The position numbers and the translations under genes are program-made. Positions 54,141 through 62,483 of a stretch of DNA of 64,000 nucleotides are shown here, in pieces (within the stretch, counting starts at the first letter, position 1; each line of letters begins with the position of its first letter). Origin of the DNA: Bacteroidales bacterium (GTDB taxonomy: Bacteria; Bacteroidota; Bacteroidia; Bacteroidales; Muribaculaceae); assembly GCA_020860515.1 (NCBI GenBank), contig JAJBUG010000026.1, positions 1 through 64,000 of the forward strand. The letters are read 5' to 3'. Below the pieces are notes generated by a model that ran no database searches, was not told the origin of the DNA, and saw only the letters and a list, made by a program, of their open reading frames with translations.

Positions 54141-55505
54141 ATGGCACAAAAACCGTCGATACCTAAGGGCACACGCGATTTCTCACCCGCAGAGATGGCG
54201 CGCCGCAACTATATATTCAACACTATACGCCAGGCTTTTCACCTCTATGGATATGAAGCCATTGAGACACCCGCAATGGAGAACCTATCCACGCTTATGG
54301 GAAAATATGGCGAAGAGGGTGACAAACTCCTGTTTAAGATACTCAACTCAGGCGATTACTTGCGAGGCGTAAATATGAGTCTTATTGATGCTGGCGACAC
54401 CGCCAAGTTGGCTCCTCAGCTTTGCGAAAAGGGCCTGCGTTATGACCTGACTGTGCCTTTTGCGCGCTATGTGGTGCAACACCGCAATGAGTTGCAATTC
54501 CCATTCAAGCGCTACCAAATGCAGCCTGTATGGAGGGCTGACCGTCCGCAGAAGGGGCGATATCGTGAGTTTTACCAATGCGATGCTGATGTGGTGGGCA
54601 GTGACTCGCTGCTCAATGAGGTAGAACTGCTGCAACTTATCGACGAGGTGTTTTCTCGACTTGGCATCCGAATTATCATAAAGCTCAACAACCGCAAGGT
54701 GCTGGCTGGCATAGCCGAATTGATCGGTGCGCCCGACAAGCTGATTGACATTACTGTAGCTATCGACAAGATTGACAAGATAGGGCTGGATAAGGTAAAC
54801 GAAGAATTGGCCGAACGCGGTCTTTCAGCCGAATCCATTGCTGCCCTTGAGCCTATACTAAAGATCAGTGGGAGTCTGGAAGAGCGTCTCTGCAAGCTGG
54901 CCGATGTGCTGAAGAGCAGCGAAATAGGAAGCCTTGGAGTGAAAGAACTAAAAGAGGTGGCTGAGACCACAATGGCTCTCGGTCTTAAGGCTGAGCTTGA
55001 TTTGGATGTGTCGTTGGCACGCGGCCTTAACTATTATACTGGCACTATCATTGAAGTGAAGGCTAAGGATGTGGAAATAGGAAGCATCACTGGTGGCGGG
55101 CGCTACGACAACCTTACAGGCGTGTTCGGTATGCCAGGCGTTTCGGGCGTGGGCATATCGTTCGGCGCAGACCGCATCTATGATGTGCTGAATGCTCTGA
55201 ATCTGTACCCAGCCGACGCCAAGGGTGGCCCTGAGGTAATATTCCTCAATTTGGGTGATAAGGAGGCCATGGCGTCGCTGCGTTATGTAAAGGCGCTGCG
55301 CCAAGCTGGCGTTGCAGCTGAGCTTTATCCGGATGCAGCCAAGATGAAGAAGCAAATGAGCTATGCCAATGATTTGGCCATACCGTATGTGGCAATCGTG
55401 GGCGAAAGCGAACTTGCCGAGGGCAAAATCACACTCAAGGATATGGCTAAGGGCGAGCAGGAGCAGCTTAGCATTGAGGAGATGGTGGATAGGTTTAAGG
55501 CTTGA
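54141..55505 (+). CDS. hisS: Histidyl-tRNA synthetase
   Basis: Class II aminoacyl-tRNA synthetase, 454 residues. It starts with [11 protein letters not shown] (family N-terminus), carries motif 2 ([21 protein letters not shown] in part), histidine-specific segments [10 protein letters not shown] and GGGRYDNL, and a C-terminal anticodon-binding domain (about 360-454). Single gene with its own promoter. Confidence 0.97.
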   Translation: MAQKPSIPKGTRDFSPAEMARRNYIFNTIRQAFHLYGYEAIETPAMENLSTLMGKYGEEGDKLLFKILNSGDYLRGVNMSLIDAGDTAKLAPQLCEKGLRYDLTVPFARYVVQHRNELQFPFKRYQMQPVWRADRPQKGRYREFYQCDADVVGSDSLLNEVELLQLIDEVFSRLGIRIIIKLNNRKVLAGIAELIGAPDKLIDITVAIDKIDKIGLDKVNEELAERGLSAESIAALEPILKISGSLEERLCKLADVLKSSEIGSLGVKELKEVAETTMALGLKAELDLDVSLARGLNYYTGTIIEVKAKDVEIGSITGGGRYDNLTGVFGMPGVSGVGISFGADRIYDVLNALNLYPADAKGGPEVIFLNLGDKEAMASLRYVKALRQAGVAAELYPDAAKMKKQMSYANDLAIPYVAIVGESELAEGKITLKDMAKGEQEQLSIEEMVDRFKA

Positions 55506-55507
55506 GG

Positions 55508-55540
55508 TATTAAGTGTTAAGTATTAAGTATTAAGAAATA
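55508..55540. repeat. TATTAAG tandem repeat before the PorT-like gene
   Basis: Four imperfect copies of TATTAAG or TGTTAAG in the gap just after hisS. Low-complexity, no G-rich content, ending ~15 bp before the next ATG. Confidence 0.8.
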
Positions 55541-55557
55541 CTTTAATGATATTATTG

Positions 55558-56178
55558 ATGAAGAGATTAATAAAGATATTAATGGCCTGTGTGTTGTGTT
55601 TGGCGATTGCTATGCCTGTGCAGGCACAGTTCCGACGCCAAGCTATTGTGGGCGGCTTGATTACCAATCTTAGCTTTAAGCAAGATCTTGTGACAGTGGA
55701 TCATGTAGGTGGCTTTCAAGCTGGCTTCGCTGGCGAAATGATGTTCCCAGGCATTGGCTTCGGCATCGATCTTGGCTTTATTTACAATATGGCCGGAGCT
55801 AAGGTGAATCTTGGTGAGCGCAAAATATGGTCGAGCGAGGGCTATGGCAATGAACGATTGATGCTTCACCAGCTTAACATTCCCTTCCATTTGAGATTCA
55901 AATGGACCCGCATGAATGGCTTGGAGGATATCATCGCGCCTTTTGTGTACGGTGGGCCTGAGTTTAATATCCTGCTTGCGCATAGCAAATGCGAGGCGAT
56001 CGATTGGGCAGGAGGCGATTTGAGCCTTGCATGCGGCGGTGGTTTCGAGATACATCGCCGTTGGCAGGTTTCGTTTGCTTATACTTGGGGCATGACTTAT
56101 GCTTTGAAAACGAAGCTGCTCACTAATTTCAGCGCGCGTACGCGCCAGTGGACATTCCGCTTAGGATATTTCTTTTGA
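55558..56178 (+). CDS. PorT-family outer-membrane beta-barrel protein
   Basis: About 206 residues: signal peptide MKRLIKILMACVLCLAIA to VQAQ, then a small eight-strand-type barrel with alternating hydrophobic residues, ending RLGYFF (terminal aromatic). I prefer the ATG at 55558 to that at 55546 because it opens a standard signal peptide. The family includes PorT, implicated in type IX secretion, but similarity alone does not prove that role. Its stop codon directly abuts that of the convergent ruvC. Confidence 0.78.
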   Translation: MKRLIKILMACVLCLAIAMPVQAQFRRQAIVGGLITNLSFKQDLVTVDHVGGFQAGFAGEMMFPGIGFGIDLGFIYNMAGAKVNLGERKIWSSEGYGNERLMLHQLNIPFHLRFKWTRMNGLEDIIAPFVYGGPEFNILLAHSKCEAIDWAGGDLSLACGGGFEIHRRWQVSFAYTWGMTYALKTKLLTNFSARTRQWTFRLGYFF

Positions 56179-56736
56179 TTATTTTACTCGGTCGGGATTC
56201 TTGGCGATGAAGTCTTTCCAGGATTTGTATGATTTAGCCACTTCAGGCTTGTTGCTTTCGTAGTGGTGGCATAGGGCAGCTGCCAGCGCATCAGTTGCGT
56301 CTAACTCGGGCAGCAAGTTTTCTTTTGGAATTGACAGGATGCGGCGAAGCATCTCTTGCACCTGTTCCTTTGCGGCATTGCCATTGCCAGTGATGGCTTG
56401 CTTTATCTTCCTGGGTTCGTATTCATGGATAGGCACTTGGCGCGCCAAGGCAGCAGCGATAGCTACTCCCTGGGCGCGTCCTAATTTTAGCATCGACTGC
56501 ACATTCTTGCCAAAGAATGGGGCTTCGATGGCCATTTCATCGGGTAGGTATTGCTCTACAAGGCTCAGCACGCGCTCGTAGATGCGTCCAAGGCGCATGT
56601 AGTGGCTCTCGAATTTGTCGAGCTTGATTACTCCCATGGCAATCATCGAGGGGTCCTTGCCGCGCACGCCAAGGATGCCATAGCCCATGACATTGGTGCC
56701 CGGGTCGATGCCTATTATTATCTTATCATAATCCAT
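56179..56736 (-). CDS. ruvC: Holliday junction resolvase RuvC
   Basis: 185-residue junction endonuclease with catalytic acidic residues in GIDPGT (N-terminal aspartate), AIEAPFF (glutamate) and the C-terminal [13 protein letters not shown]. Last gene of a minus-strand group after DUF4286. The C-terminus abuts the neighbouring gene with no spacer. Confidence 0.95.
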   Translation of the reverse strand: MDYDKIIIGIDPGTNVMGYGILGVRGKDPSMIAMGVIKLDKFESHYMRLGRIYERVLSLVEQYLPDEMAIEAPFFGKNVQSMLKLGRAQGVAIAAALARQVPIHEYEPRKIKQAITGNGNAAKEQVQEMLRRILSIPKENLLPELDATDALAAALCHHYESNKPEVAKSYKSWKDFIAKNPDRVK

Positions 56737-56816
56737 GCTTATGCGTGGGGGCTAAAGCCGGGGACTGGCCGCTAACGCCGGCCAAACAGTGGCTTTAAGC
56801 AAGAGCTTATTATTAA

Positions 56817-57125
56817 TTATTCATTATTCATTATCTCGAGGATGGTGTGGAAGGTGAGGGCGCGTTCGCCGTAGCGCTGCGCCAAGATGCGACGCAGGCT
56901 GTCGCCTACGCCGCTATTCCACTTTTGGGCTTGCTCAAGGGTAGGGAAGGTGATGTGCAGAGCGTAGCTCAATGTGCCATCAGGATTGTCAACTAACACT
57001 CGGGTAAGCATGTCGCTGACAGCTCCGCTCTTGTCGGCGCTGGGAATGTAGCTTGATTTGATCCATTTCAGCACATCATCCTTGATTTCAGGATGAAGGC
57101 AGAATGTAGTATTTACTATTACCAT
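56817..57125 (-). CDS. DUF4286 family protein
   Basis: A 102-residue protein of unknown function, conserved in Bacteroidota and often beside ruvC. It has a ferredoxin-like alternation (MVIVNTTFCLHPEIKDDVLKW, then SYALHITFPTLEQAQKW) that suggests an ABM or dabb-like alpha-beta barrel fold. It ends in EIMNNE, encoded by an ATTCATT repeat. It starts 3 bp after the glycosyltransferase. Confidence 0.8.
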   Translation of the reverse strand: MVIVNTTFCLHPEIKDDVLKWIKSSYIPSADKSGAVSDMLTRVLVDNPDGTLSYALHITFPTLEQAQKWNSGVGDSLRRILAQRYGERALTFHTILEIMNNE

Positions 57126-57128
57126 GAT

Positions 57129-57884
57129 TCATTGAATATTGGAGGCAGAGCGCCGGCGGGCGAGGTAGCGGAAGGCAAAGCCAATGTGGCGCCAAATGGT
57201 CGGCAGCACGCCAAAATATGTGCACATGATTAAGAATCGCTCGGTGAGCGACTTGCGCATGTGACGCGTGGTTTCGCCTTCGTTGAGATAGTCGATAATC
57301 GTGACATTCAAGTACACATTGCTGCGCGAGTGTTGCAGGCAGATGATGCACCACTCATAGTCAGCAGCATACTTATATTTCAAATTGTAGAAATCAGCGA
57401 TGCGGCGAAGCACAACGAAGGCCTGATGGCACACCACCATGCCATTGCGAAAGCTCTTGAGTGTTAGCTCCTCAGGGGCTTGCAGATGCCGTGGTCCTAT
57501 GTAATTTCCGTGGTCATCTACTATGTCAGTCTGGCCGTAAACTATGCCTGGATAATCATTCTTGAGGATTGCGTCAGCAATAAGCTGCAAGGTGTCGGTA
57601 GAGTGAAACTTGTCGCCGGCATTTAAGAAAATGAGGTAATCGCCCCGGGCCTCAGATATGCCCTTGTTCATGGCATCATAGATGCCATGATCAGGCGCAC
57701 TGATTACCCGGAGCTTATCGTGCTCCAACTCTTGCGTTATTCTCAGAGTACCATCGGTACTCGCGCCGTCCATAATGAGATGCTCATAAAGTGTGCAAGA
57801 TTGTGATGCTACACTGTTGATGGTGCGAGCAATGGTGTTGCCGGCATTGTATGTCACCGTTATGATGCTAAAAAGCGGATCCAT
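57129..57884 (-). CDS. Family 2 glycosyltransferase
   Basis: GT-A fold glycosyltransferase, 252 residues from the chosen ATG (57884; a longer start at 57896 adds four). It has SIITVTYNAG (nucleotide-binding start), IMDGASTDGTL, the DHGIYDAMNKGISEARGDYLIFLNAGD acceptor segment in part, and a WRHIGFAFRYLARRR basic tail that may sit at the membrane. No polysaccharide locus surrounds it. It seems co-transcribed with DUF4286 (3-bp gap). The sugar and acceptor are unknown. Confidence 0.9.
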   Translation of the reverse strand: MDPLFSIITVTYNAGNTIARTINSVASQSCTLYEHLIMDGASTDGTLRITQELEHDKLRVISAPDHGIYDAMNKGISEARGDYLIFLNAGDKFHSTDTLQLIADAILKNDYPGIVYGQTDIVDDHGNYIGPRHLQAPEELTLKSFRNGMVVCHQAFVVLRRIADFYNLKYKYAADYEWCIICLQHSRSNVYLNVTIIDYLNEGETTRHMRKSLTERFLIMCTYFGVLPTIWRHIGFAFRYLARRRSASNIQ

Positions 57885-57958
57885 ATATGTCATCAAAATA
57901 CTTATATGGGAATGAAACGCAAAAGTCGGCTAATTTGTTCACTTTCGTTTGCTCAATT

Positions 57959-60900
57959 TCATTCAAATTTTTTGTAGAAGGCTGCAGCAGTGCCCTCGGG
58001 GGTAATCCTTTGGGTATTGTCGCCCTTGGCCAAAGTTCCCAGCGTGGTCTTGCGGCGCCCATCGGGCTTGATGTCCTTGAACTCGGCTGCTCGCGCTGCA
58101 GGCACATATTCGTAGAATGGCGACTGTTCACACTCGCCCTCCATCAAGCGTTCGCCCACCGAACTGATAGTGCCCTGCGGAATCGAGGACAGCGGGGTGA
58201 AGCGTTCGTACACGGTGCCCTTGCTGTTGAGGTGAAGGCTGTAGAGGCCGTCTTTTTCTTTCATTGGGCAGGCGAATACCAGCTTGCGGTCGCTATTGTG
58301 CTGATGCAGCATATTCTTGCGCTTTTGCAGCAGCTCGCGCATTGGCACCTTCACTGCGTACTCATTCTCATAGATGAGCAGCAGATACTGGTCCATTTCG
58401 TCGTCGTGGAAAGCCAAGTCGAGTCGATCGTCGTCCTCGAGGCTCCATTCGTCGGTAGTGACCATATAGCCGAAATCACCGATGAAGCGCATATAGAGAG
58501 CCACGGGAGCAAAATGCTCGGGGTCTTCGTATTCATGCAGCACATTGTTGCGCAGCTTTGAGGTGCGTAGCTTCCAGACCTTTTCTTCTATTACAGGTTC
58601 TGGTACTGCCTCTGCGGCCACTGCTGCTGGGGCTGCCTCGGCTTGCTGAGCCAAGTTGGGCTTAGGCGCTGTCTGCGGAGTGGGGGCTGGGATATCTTCA
58701 ATGGGAGCAATTGCAGCCTTTTGGTTGGCCTGCACGTTGATTTGCTGCTGGAACAGGCGAGCACGGTCGTCGGTGAACTGCTGTATCTCGTCGCTCTTGA
58801 GCAGGGGCACCGTCTTAGCGCTGTGACGCACGAAGATTTGGCCTTCGAGAGTCACTACGCGCGGACAGGGGTCAACCTTGACCATGATTACGCCCTTAGG
58901 CGCCTCCTCGTCGATATAAGCCTTGGCATAGTCGCCGGCATTGACACCGAGGCTGAATCGGCTGTCGATAAGATTTTGCAGATAATTGGTGAGGTTGTCG
59001 AGACTGCGGATATTGCGGCGGTACAGGTTGTTGCGTTCGCTCTTGTCGAGGCTGTAGAATTTGAGGTCTTCTTCCAAGCCGCGCTCGTAGTGGTCGTCGC
59101 TGACGCCGATATAGAGCGTGCCGCCGGTGGTGTTGAGGAATCCGGCAATGATGTGCAGAATTTCGAACTCCTGCTTGTCGGGGTCGGCAAGCGAGATGCC
59201 AGCCTTGCCCTTCTGAGCCGGATACACGATAGAGCTCTTGAACTCCACATATTGGCTCTCCGAACCGTAGTATTTGAGTTTGCGCTGCTCGCTGGTGACA
59301 TTGAGCTTCTTTGCGATTTGGTCCTTGATAGCGGCAGCAGCGGGAGCCTCGTGGTTGATTTCGTAGAGCAGATTGTGTGAAAGCACCATTTGTGCCAATT
59401 CGCGCTCGGTGGCATCGATTGACTCGTTGTGCACGCGTTCCCACAGCATAGGATTGTCGTCGGTGTTGCCAAGGGCAGCTACAATATCGAGCTTTGAGGC
59501 CAGACGCTGTATCAGGGCATTGTTGGGCGCATAGCTCAGCACGCGGTCCAAGTCCTCGCGGTAGATTACCTTATTAGTGGCGTAATGCTTGTGGAGCATC
59601 AATATTTCCTTGTGAGCCTTGATTACATCGGCCAGTTCCTCGTCCTCGATTATGCGGGCCAAGATGCGGGCCAAGCTCAGGTAGTCGTAGGCTTGGAGAA
59701 TGTCATCGCTCTTCGACACAGCCTTGTAGCGCATGATTTCGGCGATTTCGCGAATCTCATCGGCATCGAGCAGATCCTCTTCGTCGAGGTCAAGGTCAGC
59801 CTCGGCATCGCCTTCGCGCTGCACTGCTATTGCGCGCAGCAAATTCTGCATGGCCAAGCCATTATTTATAAATACATTGTCGAGAGGCCCCTCTTCAACC
59901 TCGGCTTGCACATATTCGCCGCTGAATCCAGTGACACGCACTCGCAGCACACTGCCATTGGGGTAGGGGTAAGGCTCGTTGGGATCGCGCTTCACAAACA
60001 GGCCAAAACCCTTTTCGGAGATGGCGCTGTAGCTGGGCCCATTATTCTTAGTGATTACGCAGTTGCATACATCATCAGTATGAGTGAGGTCGCGGATTGC
60101 CAGGCGTCCGCTCTCAAGCAGTGAGAAGCAGATTGTGCCGTTGTCCTTGATTTCAATCACCTTGGCATCGAGCTGCATCATGCTGCCATCGTTATGGCGG
60201 AAGTGGCCGTCCTTGATATCGTGGAGATTGTAAGGCACTATTTCGCGGGCTTCGATTATGCCCTCTCCTTCGAAGAAATGCTCATCCACTATGCGGCAGT
60301 GGAAAGCGTCGCTGTTGCTGATTGGGCCGTCGATTACGATGCGCACAGTGTCGTCAATGTCAGGCTGGCGCTTGGCGGCTGGATGGGCCTCTTGGATTTC
60401 GGCTGGGTGAAACAGCGATTGCTCCACCTCTTCCCAGAAGTCCTTATGGCCGTCGAGGCTGCGCATCTTGGCAGGCTTCATGGCATGGGCATCGCTGGCC
60501 TTCACTTGCAGCACTCCTGGCCAATCGAACATTCGGTTGGGCACCAATGCATCGCCTTCGCGGTCGGGCTGGCTTATGATAAGGCCGTCTTGTCCAATTT
60601 CTATCTCCACCTTGTCGCCAATGTAATAGCGCGAATTGGGTGAGGGCTGAGCCATCAATGGGGGATCCACGGCGGCTCGGGTCATCATCATGGTGGGTTC
60701 TTTGATATCGTTCCAGGTAAAGTCGATTGGCAAGCGCACGCCCATTAGCGAAAGGAAAGATTTCCACAGCAGTGTGTCGGCCTTGGCGCTGCGCAGCAGC
60801 GACAGGCAGCGATAGAATAGCGACATATTGCCCATGATGTCGATATTGTCCTTCTGCGTGGCCAATGCCTGCTGAATGGCGATTGCCGTGAGCACCTTTT

Positions 60901-62041
60901 CAATCTTTTCATTCTCTTCGGGGGTCGCAGGCATCAAGAATTGGTCGATATCATTGCGTGCGTCCTCGATGTAAATTTCAAGCTGCTCTACGAAGGCTTG
61001 GCGGAAAGGCTCTGTCTTCCAAGTCTCGGGGTACCAGTCCATCAGTGCGTCGAAAATCTGGCCAAGCGAACTGTTGACCAACTCGGGCGAATGACGGAAG
61101 AGAATCATCAGTATGGAGAACTGATTTACTGGGTGGTAGATATATCCGGCTTGCTTCAGGTGGTCGAGCAGGATGTTGATAAAGTCGCGCTGCCCTTTCT
61201 GGCTGATAATGTCGAGAGCGTTGATGAAAATGTCGATTTGCTCGATTTGGTTGGTTAGCACGCGCTGCAGGTTGGTGCGCTCGTTGCCCTTGATGTTGCG
61301 CAGGAAGTCGCTTCCCTCAAGCATGTATAGGGCCACTTGGCGACAGCCATCAAGCACGCGGAATACTTCATCGTATTTGTAGCGGTGCACAGCATCGTTG
61401 AACCATCGTGGCAGTATCTGCTTGATAGTGTTAAGGGCTGTCAGAATCCAAGTGCTATTGCCATAATCGAGCTCCTGCATGGCTTTTGCCATTTCGGGTA
61501 TTTCGCGAAGCGAACGCTCGATCTTGTCCATCGTCCACGACTTGATGTTGAGGATTCGGCCAATGTCGCGCAGGTTTAGGATTTTGATTTGCACGTCGGT
61601 GGTGCTGCGTCGCAGTATAAAAACATGCTGGTCGAGATATTCAAAGCGGCATTTCACCATCTGCCCGATGGCGAATGCTGATTTTTGTTCTTGGAGCTTG
61701 AATTGGAGGCCATTGGAATCTTCAAGTCGATAAAACCCCTGATTGTCGTGTGGCTTGGCCACCACCTTGAACTCGAAATCGCGGCCAGCTGAGAATCCAT
61801 CTGCATAAAACTCACTGACGTAATGAGGCATATTGTGCCCGATGATGGGTGTGCCCTCGTTGTAACCCTTTACGCGGCAACTCAGCTTGTCGGGCAGCGG
61901 TTGGGACATTTGAAATGGCAGTTTTTTGAGATGCAGCTCGCGACCATTGGGGGCAATTAGTCTAAAAAAGTCTTCATCTTCTCCGAAGTCTTTGTTGACA
62001 GGCAGGTCGATAAATTGAATTTTCTTTTCGGCAACAAACAT
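57959..62041 (-). CDS. Giant AlbA_2 (Schlafen-like) domain protein of unknown function
   Basis: A 1360-residue cytoplasmic protein. The only region I recognise is an AlbA_2/Schlafen-type putative nucleic-acid-binding domain at about 925-1050: SQYVEFKSS with E933, IAGFLNTTGGTLYIGVSD and LEEDLKFY. Before it lie ~900 residues rich in helices, with possible OB/S1-like beta segments (e.g. CRVKGYNEGTPIIG, VLRVRVTGFSGEYVQAEVEEG) and an acidic patch (DLDLDEEDLLDADE). After it comes a Pro/Ala-rich linker (about 1110-1150) and a C-terminal beta-rich domain. No Walker motifs or nuclease motif were found. It heads a minus-strand group with GT2, DUF4286 and ruvC. Confidence 0.75.
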   Translation of the reverse strand: MFVAEKKIQFIDLPVNKDFGEDEDFFRLIAPNGRELHLKKLPFQMSQPLPDKLSCRVKGYNEGTPIIGHNMPHYVSEFYADGFSAGRDFEFKVVAKPHDNQGFYRLEDSNGLQFKLQEQKSAFAIGQMVKCRFEYLDQHVFILRRSTTDVQIKILNLRDIGRILNIKSWTMDKIERSLREIPEMAKAMQELDYGNSTWILTALNTIKQILPRWFNDAVHRYKYDEVFRVLDGCRQVALYMLEGSDFLRNIKGNERTNLQRVLTNQIEQIDIFINALDIISQKGQRDFINILLDHLKQAGYIYHPVNQFSILMILFRHSPELVNSSLGQIFDALMDWYPETWKTEPFRQAFVEQLEIYIEDARNDIDQFLMPATPEENEKIEKVLTAIAIQQALATQKDNIDIMGNMSLFYRCLSLLRSAKADTLLWKSFLSLMGVRLPIDFTWNDIKEPTMMMTRAAVDPPLMAQPSPNSRYYIGDKVEIEIGQDGLIISQPDREGDALVPNRMFDWPGVLQVKASDAHAMKPAKMRSLDGHKDFWEEVEQSLFHPAEIQEAHPAAKRQPDIDDTVRIVIDGPISNSDAFHCRIVDEHFFEGEGIIEAREIVPYNLHDIKDGHFRHNDGSMMQLDAKVIEIKDNGTICFSLLESGRLAIRDLTHTDDVCNCVITKNNGPSYSAISEKGFGLFVKRDPNEPYPYPNGSVLRVRVTGFSGEYVQAEVEEGPLDNVFINNGLAMQNLLRAIAVQREGDAEADLDLDEEDLLDADEIREIAEIMRYKAVSKSDDILQAYDYLSLARILARIIEDEELADVIKAHKEILMLHKHYATNKVIYREDLDRVLSYAPNNALIQRLASKLDIVAALGNTDDNPMLWERVHNESIDATERELAQMVLSHNLLYEINHEAPAAAAIKDQIAKKLNVTSEQRKLKYYGSESQYVEFKSSIVYPAQKGKAGISLADPDKQEFEILHIIAGFLNTTGGTLYIGVSDDHYERGLEEDLKFYSLDKSERNNLYRRNIRSLDNLTNYLQNLIDSRFSLGVNAGDYAKAYIDEEAPKGVIMVKVDPCPRVVTLEGQIFVRHSAKTVPLLKSDEIQQFTDDRARLFQQQINVQANQKAAIAPIEDIPAPTPQTAPKPNLAQQAEAAPAAVAAEAVPEPVIEEKVWKLRTSKLRNNVLHEYEDPEHFAPVALYMRFIGDFGYMVTTDEWSLEDDDRLDLAFHDDEMDQYLLLIYENEYAVKVPMRELLQKRKNMLHQHNSDRKLVFACPMKEKDGLYSLHLNSKGTVYERFTPLSSIPQGTISSVGERLMEGECEQSPFYEYVPAARAAEFKDIKPDGRRKTTLGTLAKGDNTQRITPEGTAAAFYKKFE

Positions 62042-62099
62042 AAGTAATTGCTAATTAAGTTATTAAAAAGAATTAGGCAAAATAACCCAAAACTAAGCG

Positions 62100-62130
62100 C
62101 AAATTTACGAAAAAAATCCGAAAAAGTCAA
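62100..62130 (-). promoter_or_regulatory. Promoter of the AlbA_2 gene
   Basis: On the minus strand, TTG (62128-62130), a 20-bp spacer and TAAATTTG (62100-62107), 59 bp before the ATG. Confidence 0.7.
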
Positions 62131-62227
62131 ATTCAAATTCATAACCTTGCCTTTCTCCCAATTTTCCAAAAAAACATAGAATATTAGATTTGATTGCTTA
62201 TTGTGGTCAAAATCCGGAATATTTTTG

Positions 62228-62235
62228 TAACTTTG
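62228..62235 (+). promoter_or_regulatory. -7-like box before the palindrome array
   Basis: TAACTTTG immediately upstream of the first palindromic repeat. No ORF follows until after the array, so it could start transcription through the repeats. Confidence 0.4.
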
Positions 62236-62240
62236 TAAAA

Positions 62241-62454
62241 TTTTGGATTGCAATCCAAATTTCTTATGTGTTTTTGGGATTGTAATCCAAAATTATTATA
62301 TGTTTTTGGGATTGTAATCCAAAATTCTTATATGTTTTTGGGATTATAATCCAAAATTCTTATGTGTTTTTTGGATTGTAATCCAAAATTCTTATATGTT
62401 TTTTTGGATTATAATCCAAAATTCTTATGTGTTTTTTGGATTATCACCAAAAAA
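62241..62454. repeat. Tandem palindromic repeat array (six units of 30-33 bp plus a partial seventh)
   Basis: Units start at 62241, 62271, 62303, 62335, 62367 and 62399; a degenerate seventh is at 62432-62454. Each has T5-7, a palindromic core TTGGATTRTAATCCAA (or GGGATT variant) and a tail AAATTCTTATRTG. The seventh has TTTTTTGG paired with CCAAAAAA and supplies the -33 box of the ATPase promoter. In RNA each unit would form a short hairpin. Compared with CRISPR, there are no unique spacers. Confidence 0.92.
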
Positions 62455-62466
62455 GTATTAACTTTG
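62436..62466 (+). promoter_or_regulatory. Promoter of the AAA/DUF4143 gene, embedded in the last repeat
   Basis: TTG (62436-62438), a 20-bp spacer and TAACTTTG (62459-62466); the -33 box is part of the seventh palindrome. A 38-bp segment here (62432-62469) aligns without gaps, 29 of 38 bases, with 62 kb-end segment 63662-63699 upstream of the next gene. Confidence 0.7.
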
Positions 62467-62483
62467 CGGTAAAAATTAAAACA

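Noticed and set aside
62241..62454. CRISPR array
   Set aside because: Units are contiguous 30-33 bp palindromic repeats with no unique spacers and no cas genes nearby.
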